Of a DNA stretch of 33,055 nt, positions 8,936-17,457 are shown one piece after another. Numbering within the stretch: position 1 is the stretch's first letter; each line of letters opens with the position of its first letter. The notes under the pieces were generated by a model. It ran no database searches. It was not told where the DNA came from and worked only from the letters and a program-made list of their open reading frames with translations. The stretch is from Coriobacteriia bacterium (GTDB lineage Bacteria > Actinomycetota > Coriobacteriia > Anaerosomatales > Anaerosomataceae): the NCBI GenBank assembly GCA_026416035.1, contig JAOAFY010000006.1:1-33055 (forward strand). The letters run 5' to 3'. The position numbers and the translations under genes are program-made.

Positions 8936-9595
8936 TCACATCAGACCCATCTGGCGCAGGCTGCTGTGCCGACCGTCACCGATCACGACGTGATCGAGGA
9001 CCTCGATGCCGAGCACGTCCCCGGCGCGCACCAGCCGCTGCGTCAGCTGTATGTCAGCTGAAGAAGGCGTCGGATCTCCGCTGGGATGGTTGTGAACGAC
9101 CACGACTGACGCGGCGGACGAGCGCACGGCCTCCTTGAACAGTTCCCGCGGGTGCACGATCGATGCGTTCAAGCTGCCTATGGAGACCTCTATCGTCTTG
9201 ATGAGCCGGTTCTTGGTATTGAGGGCGAGCGCCCAGAAGTGCTCACGGTCGCACCCGCGCATCTGCGGCTCACACAAGGCCACGACATCTTCAGGCGTCG
9301 ACACGACCGGCCGCTCGCTCACGGGTCCCAGCATCGCCCTGCGAGCGAGCTCCACCGACGCAAGCACCGCCGCTGCGCGTGCGGGCCCCACGCCACGGTG
9401 CGCCACCAGGTCTTCTGCACGCAATCCCCACAAGCCGCCCGGAAGCGGGTGCGCCCGCGCAAGACGCGCACCGACGTCGCTGCCGTCCTCGCAAAGGATC
9501 GCGCTCAGAAGTGCGCCGTCGCTTAGCGCATCCGCTCGTCCCGCAAGCAGAAGCTCACGCGGTGAATGAACGACACCCACGACCCGCGGCGCCAC
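8936..9595 (-). CDS. radC: RadC family JAMM/MPN protein
   Basis: 219 residues. An N-terminal helix-hairpin-helix-like part (DLVAHRGVGPARAAAVLASVEL) precedes an MPN domain whose JAMM metal motif is complete: VVVVHNHPSGDPTPSSADIQ, with the earlier Glu in the GSLNASIVHPRELFKEAV region. RadC was named for DNA repair, but its true activity is unsettled. The metal ligands suggest a zinc hydrolase. The start is a GTG at 9595 behind GGAGG. It is the last gene downstream of rnf-NusG_II-Gx, 18 bases after the Gx gene. Confidence 0.9.
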   Translation of the reverse strand: MAPRVVGVVHSPRELLLAGRADALSDGALLSAILCEDGSDVGARLARAHPLPGGLWGLRAEDLVAHRGVGPARAAAVLASVELARRAMLGPVSERPVVSTPEDVVALCEPQMRGCDREHFWALALNTKNRLIKTIEVSIGSLNASIVHPRELFKEAVRSSAASVVVVHNHPSGDPTPSSADIQLTQRLVRAGDVLGIEVLDHVVIGDGRHSSLRQMGLM

Positions 9596-9613
9596 GATTC
9601 CCGACCTCCGTAC

Positions 9614-10189
9614 TCATCTGCTCGGGCAGGAAGACCCTTCTGTCCGGGAGATGAGCGCTCCGGCGACCGCACCGGTAGCCAGGCCGAGGGGCAAGCACGA
9701 AAGCAGCGCAGGCGTGGCGAGCGTCACGACCGCGCCTGTAGACACGACGAATGCAGCTGCAGTCAACTGTGCAGCCACATGAGCGAATGCGCCCATCGCG
9801 GAGATGCCCATCGGGGACAGGCCTCGCGCACGCGCTGCACAAGCCATCGCTGCGACGGATGCGGCCGCCCCTGCTGCGGACAGCAGGAACGCAGGTCCTC
9901 CCAGGGTGCCGGCGAGCATGCCCACGAGCAGAACTCGCGCGAAGGTGACGCGCAGTGCAGGTCTCCAACCCCACTTGAGGAGAACGACCAGCGTGGCCGC
10001 ATTGGCGAGGCCGAGCCTCACACCAGGAAGCGGAGACGGTACCCATGACTCCACGAGACCCAAAGCGCATGCGAGCGCCAGCATCACGGCGTCGCTCGCA
10101 AGCGCGCGGGCGGCCTCGTGCCGCTGCGGCACGACGGAGGTTCCGGTCGCAATCGTGTCAGCGGACGAGCGCATCGAGGCTCCGTTCAT
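9614..10189 (-). CDS. Gx transporter family membrane protein
   Basis: 191 residues with about five membrane segments. The PF07456 signature (Gx transporter, also annotated as heptaprenyl diphosphate synthase component I) shows in VESWVPSPLPGVRLGLANAA followed by TLVVLLKWGWRPALRVTFAR. The transported substrate is unknown. Genes of this type often travel with NusG-domain-II proteins and Rnf genes, as here. Two starts are possible: ATG at 10189 behind GGAGGGCG, or ATG at 10174 behind GGAG. Either overlaps the end of the NusG-II gene, so coupling is likely. Confidence 0.82.
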   Translation of the reverse strand: MNGASMRSSADTIATGTSVVPQRHEAARALASDAVMLALACALGLVESWVPSPLPGVRLGLANAATLVVLLKWGWRPALRVTFARVLLVGMLAGTLGGPAFLLSAAGAAASVAAMACAARARGLSPMGISAMGAFAHVAAQLTAAAFVVSTGAVVTLATPALLSCLPLGLATGAVAGALISRTEGSSCPSR

Positions 10190-10523
10190 CGCCCTCCACG
10201 GTCACCGTCACGCCGTTCGGGATGCAGACGACGGCCTCGCCAGGAGCATCGATGCTGCCCGCCCGGATGCACACCTTGTCTCTGCACGACGAGGATACGA
10301 CGCGCAGCGTTCCGTGGTGCACTTCCAAGATGACACTGCCAGCAAGCCCATCGACGCGATACCGCGCGTCTTCACGCAGCGAGATGTGCCGCACTCCCGC
10401 GGGGCACCTGACGACCGCGACGGCTCCGCGGGTCGAAGCGTGAGCCCACGCACCTGACAGGGGCGTAGCCGCACATGCAGCGCACAGCAAGAACGCTATG
10501 ACGATGCGGTCAAGCCTGGTCAC
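10158..10523 (-). CDS. Secreted NusG domain II-containing protein
   Basis: 121 residues. A hydrophobic N-terminal signal or anchor (IVIAFLLCAACAATPLSGAWA) precedes a NusG_II-type beta domain: REDARYRVDGLAGSVILEVH, then RVVSSSCRDKVCIRAGSIDA and the end GEAVVCIPNGVTVTVEG. The SSCRDKVCIRAG motif with paired cysteines is typical of this extracytoplasmic family, which is unrelated in role to transcription factor NusG. Its start overlaps the rnfB stop as GTGA. It probably serves the Rnf complex or its flavin and metal maturation, but that is inference from position. Confidence 0.85.
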   Translation of the reverse strand: MTRLDRIVIAFLLCAACAATPLSGAWAHASTRGAVAVVRCPAGVRHISLREDARYRVDGLAGSVILEVHHGTLRVVSSSCRDKVCIRAGSIDAPGEAVVCIPNGVTVTVEGDERSLDALVR

Positions 10524-11428
10524 GACGCCTCCGCTGGCTCATCAGTTCCAGGCATCGACGAACTCCTGGGACCGACGGCCGGACCCGCACCGTCTGCCGC
10601 CATGGCGTCCACACCCCTACCGCGGCCGTAGAGGTCGATGCACTGCTGCGGACAGGCGTCGACGCACGCACCGCACGCCGTGCACGAACCGTAGGCGACC
10701 ACCGCGACGCCATCCACCACGTGGATCGCGTCGCTCGGACAGACGCGTTCGCACTTCTTGCAGGCGATGCAGCAGCGTGCGCACGCCGCCTTGCGATCCT
10801 TCGGTTTGCTGTGCGCGGAGCACCGCACGACCACGTAGGAACCCTCGGGTACGAGCCACAGCAGCTTCGTGCCGCCCCGAGGGCAGGTCTGCACGCACAC
10901 ACCGCAGCCGGTGCATCGCGCAAGGTCGACGACCGGAAGCCCCCGATCGTCCAGCCGCAAGGCGCCGAACGGGCACGCGCGTACGCAATCGCCGTACCCC
11001 AAACACCCCCACTGGCACGCCAGCGGACCCCCTGCCAGCCGGGACGCAGCCGTACACGAAGGGACTCCGCGGTACTCGAATGCGCGCTGTGCTTGGGTGC
11101 CGCCGCCGCACGCCCGAGCCACGACCAACGCAGCCACCTCGCAGCGCTCGGCGCCGACGAGGTCCGCAATTGCGTCCGCAGTCTCCTGTCCGCCGGCTAT
11201 GCACGCGGAAGGCGCCGCCTCGCCTTGCGCGATGAGCTCAGCGGTCGCGAAGCACGACGGGTTCCCGCACGCGCCGCAGTTGGACCCCGGGAGCAAAGAC
11301 AGAATCTGTTCGACCCTTGGGTCGACCTCCACCCAGAAACGCCGGGAAGCTATCGCGAGCACCCCGGAAGCGACCAGCCCCAGCACTCCGAGCGCGCCGA
11401 CCGCCTTGATGACGAGAGCAGCCTCCAT
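10520..11428 (-). CDS. rnfB: Rnf complex Fe-S subunit RnfB
   Basis: 302 residues. One N-terminal membrane anchor is followed by the Fe-S domain GSNCGACGNPSCFATAELIA with a further Cys, and then several ferredoxin modules: CQWGCLGYGDCVRACPFGAL, CTGCGVCVQTCPRG, CIACKKCERVCPSDAI and CTACGACVDACPQQC. This is the long multi-cluster form seen in Rnf of anaerobes. RnfB is thought to take electrons from reduced ferredoxin and pass them into the membrane subunits. The tail after residue 270 is low-complexity (Gly/Ala/Pro/Ser). ATG at 11428, immediately behind GGGGGAGG. It is the last rnf gene and overlaps the NusG_II gene. Confidence 0.95.
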   Translation of the reverse strand: MEAALVIKAVGALGVLGLVASGVLAIASRRFWVEVDPRVEQILSLLPGSNCGACGNPSCFATAELIAQGEAAPSACIAGGQETADAIADLVGAERCEVAALVVARACGGGTQAQRAFEYRGVPSCTAASRLAGGPLACQWGCLGYGDCVRACPFGALRLDDRGLPVVDLARCTGCGVCVQTCPRGGTKLLWLVPEGSYVVVRCSAHSKPKDRKAACARCCIACKKCERVCPSDAIHVVDGVAVVAYGSCTACGACVDACPQQCIDLYGRGRGVDAMAADGAGPAVGPRSSSMPGTDEPAEAS

Positions 11429-11437
11429 GGCCTCCCC

Positions 11438-12064
11438 CTACAACCCGAACCAGCCAGCGAATCCGACGTATGCGAACGAGAGCAGGCCGGCAGTGATGAA
11501 CGCGATCGGGGCTCCTTTGAGCGCTTCGGGCACCGGGGCGGCCTCGAGGCGCTCACGCAGCGCAGCGAACGTGAGCAGCGCGAAACCGAATCCCACTGAC
11601 ACACCGACGGTGTAGACGAGGGCCTCTCCGAGCCCGAGGGACGATCCAAGCGCGATGTTCATCTTGAAGAACCCGGGCTTGGCGGACTCCGTCGCCGTCG
11701 CAAGCACCGCGCAGTTCGTCGTGATCAACGGAAGGTAGATGCCCATCGCGCGATAGAGCACGGGGCTCGCCTTCTTGAGGTACATCTCGACGAACTGCAC
11801 AAGCGCCGCAATGATCAGGATGAACGCCGGGATGTACAGGAACTCCCCTACTCCGAGCGGTGAAAGGATGAACTTCCACGCCATCCAGGTCGCACCCGAG
11901 GCGAGCGTCATCACGAACACGACCGCGAGGCTCATCCCTATCGAGGTGGACATGCTGCTCGACACGCCGAAGAACGGGCACAACCCGATGAACCGCGTCA
12001 GAAGGATGTTGTTGACGAGAGCGGCGCCTACGAACAGGAGAGCCAACTGCGCAGCAGCCGTCAT
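11438..12064 (-). CDS. rnfA: Rnf complex membrane subunit RnfA
   Basis: 208 residues with six predicted membrane segments. Family motifs are ALVNNILLTRFIGLCPFFGV near the N-terminus and LPLITTNCAVLATA in the middle; the cysteines in these motifs fit the membrane [2Fe-2S] site reported between RnfA and RnfE. The reading frame is open back to 12184, but I use the ATG at 12064 because it overlaps the rnfE stop as ATGA and starts the family-like MTAAAQLALLFVGAALVNN. Confidence 0.95.
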   Translation of the reverse strand: MTAAAQLALLFVGAALVNNILLTRFIGLCPFFGVSSSMSTSIGMSLAVVFVMTLASGATWMAWKFILSPLGVGEFLYIPAFILIIAALVQFVEMYLKKASPVLYRAMGIYLPLITTNCAVLATATESAKPGFFKMNIALGSSLGLGEALVYTVGVSVGFGFALLTFAALRERLEAAPVPEALKGAPIAFITAGLLSFAYVGFAGWFGL

Positions 12065-12690
12065 CGGCAAACACCCCTCTCTTCGCCGACACGGGAGACA
12101 AGGGCGCGCCACAAAGCCAGGAACAACCCGAACAGGACGAACGCCCCGGGGAACAGCAGCACGACGGCGGGCGCGGGATACCACGACGGCAGCCCGACGA
12201 GCGTGGCACCAAGGAACTTCACCGCGCCAGACCCGAACAGCTCACGCACGAACGCGAACAGGACGATCACAGCCGTGTACCCGATACCCATACCGAGTCC
12301 GTCTGCGATGGAAGCCAACACGCCGTTGTGGTATGCGAACGCCTCTGCTCGCCCGAGAATGATGCAGTTCACGACGATGAGCGGGATCCAGATGCCAAGG
12401 AAGGCGTACACACTCGGGACGAACGCCTTCATGACCAGGTCCACGATCGTCACGAAGGAGGCGATCACGACGATGAACATCGGGATCCTGACCTCGTCAG
12501 GGATGAACCGCCTGAAGACGGAGATGATCGCGTTGCTCATAGTCAGCACGAAGATCACGGCGATGCCCATGAACACCGCACCCTGGAACTGCGTCGATAC
12601 CGCGAGGGTCGCACACAGTCCTATCATCAGGATCATCAACGGGTTCTCGCGGGTGATGCCCCGGACGAAGACCTGCATCAGATGCTTCAC
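12061..12690 (-). CDS. rnfE: Rnf complex membrane subunit RnfE
   Basis: 209 residues, six membrane segments. Motifs include GITRENPLMILMIGLCATLA and IWIPLIVVNCIILGRAEAFA, each with the conserved cysteine that mirrors RnfA. RnfE and RnfA form the antiparallel membrane pair that carries electrons across the membrane. Its GTG start at 12690 is set by a perfect GGAGGTGA seven bases upstream; that sequence is also the end of rnfG. Confidence 0.95.
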   Translation of the reverse strand: MKHLMQVFVRGITRENPLMILMIGLCATLAVSTQFQGAVFMGIAVIFVLTMSNAIISVFRRFIPDEVRIPMFIVVIASFVTIVDLVMKAFVPSVYAFLGIWIPLIVVNCIILGRAEAFAYHNGVLASIADGLGMGIGYTAVIVLFAFVRELFGSGAVKFLGATLVGLPSWYPAPAVVLLFPGAFVLFGLFLALWRALVSRVGEERGVCR

Positions 12691-12697
12691 TGCCTGA

Positions 12698-13270
12698 TCA
12701 CCTCCCCCGGATCGCCAAGAACGCCGCCCCCGCAGCGGCGACGCAGTTCTTCACCGCCCGCGACGACCGCGTAGCCCCTGAGATCGCATCGAGCGCACGC
12801 ACATCGCGGTCCCCGAACCCCGCGGGGAGCTCGGTGAATTGCTTCAAGAACCACTGCTCGGATTCGACCCTGGTTCCCAGACCGGGCGTCTCGTTCATCG
12901 ACAGGATGGTAAGCCCCTGGACTTTCCCGTTCCTGTCCAATCCGATAACCATCCTCACCGGGCCGCCGTACCCGCGTGCCGAGACGCGTATGCACCACCC
13001 TGCATCATCGCCGGACGCGGCGTATCCGCGCCACAGCCCCTCGATCTGCCCGGCGGCAGCCGCCTTCTTGGCAGCATCCAGGAGCACCGGGGCTACCGGC
13101 TCGAAGCGCGCAGCGTCTGGCAGGACCTTGGCCATCGCTCGCTGCTCGGCCGCACGCTCCTGAGCAGCTATCCGCGGAGCCGTCACGGAGTAGGTGACAG
13201 CCAGGCCGCCCGCCGCCACGACACACGTCGTGACGACGGATGCAACGAGCCTCAGAGGCGAGCTAGCCAT
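12698..13270 (-). CDS. rnfG: Rnf complex flavoprotein subunit RnfG
   Basis: 190 residues. One N-terminal membrane anchor is followed by an extracytoplasmic FMN-binding domain. The covalent flavin attachment motif is present as DAISGAT, with the acceptor expected at Thr167. NETPGLGTRVESEQWFLKQF is the conserved region before it. RnfG receives electrons in the RnfD/RnfG/RnfE membrane path. Its ATG overlaps the end of rnfD by eight bases (ATGGCTAG). The flavin transferase ApbE needed for attachment is not encoded in this window. Confidence 0.95.
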   Translation of the reverse strand: MASSPLRLVASVVTTCVVAAGGLAVTYSVTAPRIAAQERAAEQRAMAKVLPDAARFEPVAPVLLDAAKKAAAAGQIEGLWRGYAASGDDAGWCIRVSARGYGGPVRMVIGLDRNGKVQGLTILSMNETPGLGTRVESEQWFLKQFTELPAGFGDRDVRALDAISGATRSSRAVKNCVAAAGAAFLAIRGR

Positions 13271-14267
13271 CGCGCCTCACCCACCCGAAGGTCCTGGGTG
13301 CGAAGATCCTGTCAAGAAGCGGCGCCATGCCGTTCATGAAGAGGATCGCGAACGTCGTCGCTTCCGGCATCGCTCCGAAGAACCGTCCGATCGCATTGAA
13401 CGCCCCGCACCCGATGCCGTACACGAGCCGGCCGTGCCGCGTCATCGGCGAAGAAACGTAATCGGTCGCCATGAAGAACGCGCCGAGCATCACACCTCCC
13501 GCCAGCACGTGGAACAGCGGATCGGAGCCGAAAGCGGCCGCAAGCGCCGCCATCGTCCCGACGTACCCGACGGGGATGCGCCAGTCGATGATCCCGCGAG
13601 CGATCAGGACAAGCCCGCCTGCGATCAGAAGCGCTGCCGACACTTCGCCGAGAGAGCCCTGCAGGTTGCGGAAGAGCAGCGGCTGGTACTGCGCCGCAAG
13701 ATCGAAGCCGTACCCGCCTTTCGCCGCCCGGTCTGCCGCGGCGATCGCAAGCCTCGTCGCGCCGCTGATGGCGTCCAGCGAACCGTTGCCGGCGACGTCG
13801 ATCGTCTGGTACCAGCCCTTCGTCGGGAGCTTCGAGAGGATGCCGCTCCATGACAGCACGACGAAGGCCCGGCCGACGAGCGCAGGGTTGAACAGGTTCC
13901 AACCCAGCCCGCCGAACACCATCTTGCCGAGCCAAATCGCCACGACCGCTCCAGCGATGGACATCCACCACGGAGCCCTGGGCGGCATCGACATCGCGAG
14001 GAGCAGGCCCGTCACCAGGGCGCTGCCATCCGCCAGAGTCTGAGTCCGGCGCGCCACGGCGTTCCACACGGCCTCCGCACCAAGAGCGCCGCCGATGCAC
14101 GACGCATACGTGATCGCGGCCGGCGTGCCCATGGACACGAGCGACCACACCGCCGCCGGCGCCAACGCGCCGACGACCCATAGCATGATCGAGGTGCACG
14201 ATCCCCTCGCACGGATGTGCGGGGGCGCTGCAACCACGAAGCGGCCTTCGGGCGACGCCTCGCTCAC
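13263..14267 (-). CDS. rnfD: Rnf complex membrane flavoprotein RnfD
   Basis: 334 residues with about eight to ten membrane segments. Family motifs are PPHIRARGSCTSIM at the N-terminus, GGLGWNLFNPALVGRAFVVL in the middle, and the covalent FMN site SLDAISGAT with Thr171 as acceptor. Near the end it reads GVMLGAFFMATDYVSSPMTR. RnfD is tied to the ion-pumping step of the complex. The frame is open to 14459, but the GTG at 14267 overlaps the rnfC stop as GTGA and fits the family length. Confidence 0.95.
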   Translation of the reverse strand: MSEASPEGRFVVAAPPHIRARGSCTSIMLWVVGALAPAAVWSLVSMGTPAAITYASCIGGALGAEAVWNAVARRTQTLADGSALVTGLLLAMSMPPRAPWWMSIAGAVVAIWLGKMVFGGLGWNLFNPALVGRAFVVLSWSGILSKLPTKGWYQTIDVAGNGSLDAISGATRLAIAAADRAAKGGYGFDLAAQYQPLLFRNLQGSLGEVSAALLIAGGLVLIARGIIDWRIPVGYVGTMAALAAAFGSDPLFHVLAGGVMLGAFFMATDYVSSPMTRHGRLVYGIGCGAFNAIGRFFGAMPEATTFAILFMNGMAPLLDRIFAPRTFGWVRRDG

Positions 14268-15565
14268 GGCTTCACCCCCTTCGCAAGCAGTGCGCCTTTC
14301 GCGAGCCGGATGAGCTGCACGAGCGGCCGTCGCGTCGGGCACACGTAGGCGCACGCGCCGCACTCGATGCAGTCCAGTGCATGGAACTCCCCGGCCCTGT
14401 CCCAGAGATGCGCGTTCGCGTACGTCCCGATCGCGAACGGCTGCAGGAACATCGGACACGCCTCAGAGCACCGGCCGCAACGGATGCACGGCTGATCGCC
14501 GTCCACCGGGGGCGCGGCGTCGTCGGGTCCGAGTACGACCACGCCAGACATGCCCTTGGTCACCGGCACGTCGAGCGATCCCAGCGCCGGCCCTGTCATC
14601 GGGCCACCCGCAACCACCCGCGCCACCTCGCCGGCGAACCCCCCAGCTGCCCGGATGAGGTCGCTGACGAGCGTCCCGAGGAGGACCCGGTAGTTGCCTG
14701 GACGAGCCACGCGGCCGGTCACCGTCACGATGCGCTCCATGAGCGGCTTCTGAAGATCGATTGCCTCGGCGATCGCCGCTGCTGTGCCCACGTTGTGCAC
14801 CAGCGCTCCGGCGGCTGCAGGCAGCTTCCCGTGGGGCACCTCTTTTCGGAGCACGGCCCAGATGAGCTGCTTCTCAGCGCCCTGCGGGTACTTCGTCGGC
14901 AAGACGAGGACTTCGACGTCTGTCCCATCCGACGCCTTGCGCAGCGCTTCCGCCGCGTCCGGCTTGTTCGCTTCGACTCCAACCACCACGCGCGCTGCAC
15001 CGAGCGTCGTGCGCAGTATCGATGCGCCGCGGACCACAAGATCAGGCGATTCGAGCATCAGACGATGGTCGCAGGTCAGGTAGGGCTCGCACTCACAGCC
15101 GTTCAAGATGACGGTCGAGACCTCGAGGTCTTTCGGTGGAACCAGCTTGACGGCCGTCGGGAACGCTGCGCCTCCCAAACCGACGATCCCTGCCGCCCGC
15201 ACGATCGAAGGCACGTCTCGTCCTTCGACGCGCACCCACTGCTCGAAGTCCTGGTCCTCGTAAGGCGCTATCGTCACGCACGCAGCACGAGTCCCGGCAG
15301 CGGTGAGGCACTCGCCCACGCTGACGACCTCGCCGTCGACCGGGCTGTGCACGGGCGCGCTCACGAGCGCATCGACAGAGCCGATCACCTCTCCGCGACG
15401 GACACGCTGCCCCGCCTCGACCATCGGCTGGCAGGGCGCCCCGAGGTGCTGCACCAGCGGCACGACGAGACGCTCCGGCACGGGAGCACGCTCGATCGCG
15501 CTACCGGCACTCAAGTGCTTCATCTCCGGAGGATGGATGCCCCCGAGGAACGCGCCTTTCAGCAC
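14264..15565 (-). CDS. rnfC: Rnf complex NADH-binding subunit RnfC
   Basis: 433 residues, cytoplasmic. A Gly-rich NAD(H)/FMN domain (VGLGGAAFPTAVKLVPPKDL, then ILNGCECEPYLTCDHRLM) precedes two [4Fe-4S] motifs near the C-terminus, CIRCGRCSEACPMFLQP and CIECGACAYVCPTRRP. RnfC exchanges electrons with NAD(H). An open frame runs 81 codons upstream into ndk, but the GTG at 15565 has GAGGTGG about five bases ahead and begins the family N-terminus (LKGAFLGGIHPPEMK). It is the first gene of rnfCDGEAB, the order found in clostridial-type Rnf. Confidence 0.95.
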   Translation of the reverse strand: MLKGAFLGGIHPPEMKHLSAGSAIERAPVPERLVVPLVQHLGAPCQPMVEAGQRVRRGEVIGSVDALVSAPVHSPVDGEVVSVGECLTAAGTRAACVTIAPYEDQDFEQWVRVEGRDVPSIVRAAGIVGLGGAAFPTAVKLVPPKDLEVSTVILNGCECEPYLTCDHRLMLESPDLVVRGASILRTTLGAARVVVGVEANKPDAAEALRKASDGTDVEVLVLPTKYPQGAEKQLIWAVLRKEVPHGKLPAAAGALVHNVGTAAAIAEAIDLQKPLMERIVTVTGRVARPGNYRVLLGTLVSDLIRAAGGFAGEVARVVAGGPMTGPALGSLDVPVTKGMSGVVVLGPDDAAPPVDGDQPCIRCGRCSEACPMFLQPFAIGTYANAHLWDRAGEFHALDCIECGACAYVCPTRRPLVQLIRLAKGALLAKGVKP

Positions 15566-15597
15566 TCGACCACCTCGCTTACGCACGACCCTGCATG

Positions 15598-15606
15598 ACC
15601 GTACCA
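15598..15606 (-). promoter_or_regulatory. Possible extended -10 promoter for the rnf operon
   Basis: On the minus strand this reads TGGTACGGT (TGn plus TACGGT). A weak -35, TTCGGG, lies 17 bases upstream. It would give rnfC a leader of about 25 bases. It is the only candidate I see in the 127-base gap between ndk and rnfC. No clear operator palindrome is visible there. Confidence 0.3.
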
Positions 15607-15692
15607 GATTCACGCTCGGGCCCGAACTCCCTTGCGGCCGCGACGCGAATGGTCTCCTGAATCGGTGAACGGTGATACCTCGCCAGGGCGGA

Positions 15693-16094
15693 TCACGAGA
15701 AGAAGATGGCGATCTCCCGTTCAGCGCTCTCGGGCGAATCGGAGCCGTGGATGATGTTCGCGTCCAGCGAAAGCCCGAAGTCGCCGCGGATGGTACCCGG
15801 CGCAGCATCCTTCGGATCCGTCGCCCCCATGAGCTTGCGCACGACGGCGACCGCCTCCTCGCCGGAGACCACCATCTTGACTACCGGCCCCGACGTCACG
15901 TAGCCGATCAGACCCTCGTAGAACGGCTTGCCGGCGTGCTCGGCGTAGTTGGCTTCAGCCTGCTCCCGTGTCACGACGCCCAGCTCCATGCGCTCGATGG
16001 CCAGACCAACGTCCTCGATGCGGGACACGATCCGGCCGATGAGACGGCGTTCGACTGCATCGGGCTTGATCATCACGTAGGTGCGCTGGAACAC
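15693..16094 (-). CDS. ndk: Nucleoside diphosphate kinase
   Basis: 133 residues, the normal bacterial length. It starts FQRTYVMIKPDAVERRLIG after a GTG initiator and carries the catalytic histidine (His116) in NIIHGSDSPESAEREIAIFF. It transfers the gamma-phosphate of ATP to other (d)NDPs through a phosphohistidine. The frame is open to 16241, but GGAGGAG lies five bases before the GTG at 16094, which also matches the family start. It is 91 bases downstream of the TPR gene on the same strand. Confidence 0.96.
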   Translation of the reverse strand: MFQRTYVMIKPDAVERRLIGRIVSRIEDVGLAIERMELGVVTREQAEANYAEHAGKPFYEGLIGYVTSGPVVKMVVSGEEAVAVVRKLMGATDPKDAAPGTIRGDFGLSLDANIIHGSDSPESAEREIAIFFS

Positions 16095-16185
16095 GGCTGC
16101 TCCTCCGTCGGGTCGGGACAAGACTGCGTAACGGTACCAACAAGACGAATCGGCGTGCAACGCCTCGCGACCTCGACGGATCCAA

Positions 16186-17457
16186 TCAGTCCTGCGTCGA
16201 CCGCCAATCGTTGGCGATGCCGCTGACCTTCCATCCGACACCTTCTCGCACGAGCGAGACCTTGTACGCGAGCGGCGCGCCTTGCTCGAGCACGATGACC
16301 AGGTCGACCGTCGAGGTCTTCGCCGACCGGTCGACGGAACCGATGCGATACGAGGTGAACCGTGGCGGCAGGCCGCTCATCTCCTTCTCGACGTCCACGG
16401 TCGGCACTGCCACCCAATAGCCGTCGACCGGCTTCCCTGCGCGGTGCGCTTCCAGAAGCCCCCTCACGGTCATCTGCTGCGTCGGGAACCCGATGCCGCT
16501 CGCCCACAGGAACCCCAACAGACCGACAGCCATGCCCACGATGGCCACGACCGAGCCGATGCGCGCGAACAGGCCCTTCTGCTGGCGGCGTGCCTGGCGC
16601 TCCGCCTTGCGCGCGGCACGGTCCGCTTCCCGCATCTCCTCTTCGGTGCGCGTGAAGAACGCGAGGTCCTCATCCGGCTCCTGATCGGAGAGGACGGGCG
16701 GCATCTCCCCCGTCCGCCACCCCTCCACGGTCTCGCGACGCGGCTGTTCGAGCTTCCGGCGGCACGCGTCGTACGCAGCGACTGCCTCCGGGGCGAGGGT
16801 GTGCCCGTACTCGGTCGTGGCACGGTCGAACGCAGCGAGGGCCTCCTCGTGCCGGCCTGAAGCCGCAAGCGCAAGACCCAGATTCGCAGCCGCCTTCCCC
16901 TTGCCAGAGTAGCCGTCGACGTCCAGTGCGGCCTTGAACGCCTCGATGGCTTCCTCGTGACGCCCTTGTGAGAGGTAGCACGTCCCGAGGTTGTTCAGCG
17001 TCTTGCCTGGATCGGGGTTCGAGCTGTCGAGAGCGGCAGACCGGTACGCCTCGCACGCTTCCTCGAACCTGCCGAGTTGAGCGAGCGACGACGCCGCCCC
17101 CTGCAGCGCCTTCCAGCGCGATGGGAAGGTCGGGTCGTCGAGCGCCGCACGATACGACGATACCGCCGCGGCGTGATCGCCCGCCGCAGCCTGCGCGATG
17201 GCAAGGTTGCACAGAACGGATGCGCGGTTCGGCAGCGCGGGGTCGGCGACCGCCCGCTCGTACGCCATGACGGCGTCGGCCGCTCGGCCGAGCTTCATCA
17301 ACGCATTGCCGGCCTTCGCGAACGCCACGCCAGCACCTTCACCGCCACTGCCGGCCGCCAGAAGGTACTCGCGAGCCGCGGTCCGCCAGTCGCACGAACG
17401 GTACGCCTCCTCGGCGCGTCTGATCGCGTTCTCGTCCACGGAAGCGGCCTTCCTCAC
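16186..17457 (-). CDS. Membrane-anchored TPR repeat protein
   Basis: 423 residues. Roughly residues 10-235 are tetratricopeptide repeats (for example [40 protein letters not shown] and [20 protein letters not shown]). A charged Arg/Lys/Glu-rich stretch follows ([20 protein letters not shown]), then one membrane segment at about 298-322 and a C-terminal domain of about 100 residues that may lie outside the membrane. The TPR part would then be cytoplasmic. TPRs mediate protein contacts; the partner is unknown. The GTG start overlaps the cyclophilin stop as GTGA. A second GTG six codons in is an alternative. Confidence 0.82.
   Translation of the reverse strand: MRKAASVDENAIRRAEEAYRSCDWRTAAREYLLAAGSGGEGAGVAFAKAGNALMKLGRAADAVMAYERAVADPALPNRASVLCNLAIAQAAAGDHAAAVSSYRAALDDPTFPSRWKALQGAASSLAQLGRFEEACEAYRSAALDSSNPDPGKTLNNLGTCYLSQGRHEEAIEAFKAALDVDGYSGKGKAAANLGLALAASGRHEEALAAFDRATTEYGHTLAPEAVAAYDACRRKLEQPRRETVEGWRTGEMPPVLSDQEPDEDLAFFTRTEEEMREADRAARKAERQARRQQKGLFARIGSVVAIVGMAVGLLGFLWASGIGFPTQQMTVRGLLEAHRAGKPVDGYWVAVPTVDVEKEMSGLPPRFTSYRIGSVDRSAKTSTVDLVIVLEQGAPLAYKVSLVREGVGWKVSGIANDWRSTQD

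Noticed and set aside
14268-14459. Upstream extension of rnfD by 64 codons
   Set aside because: This part is the Cys-rich end of rnfC read in another frame; the GTG at 14267 overlaps the rnfC stop and matches family length.
15566-15808. Upstream extension of rnfC by 81 codons
   Set aside because: It runs into ndk and has non-family Arg/Ser/Pro sequence; the GTG at 15565 has a ribosome binding site and the family N-terminus.
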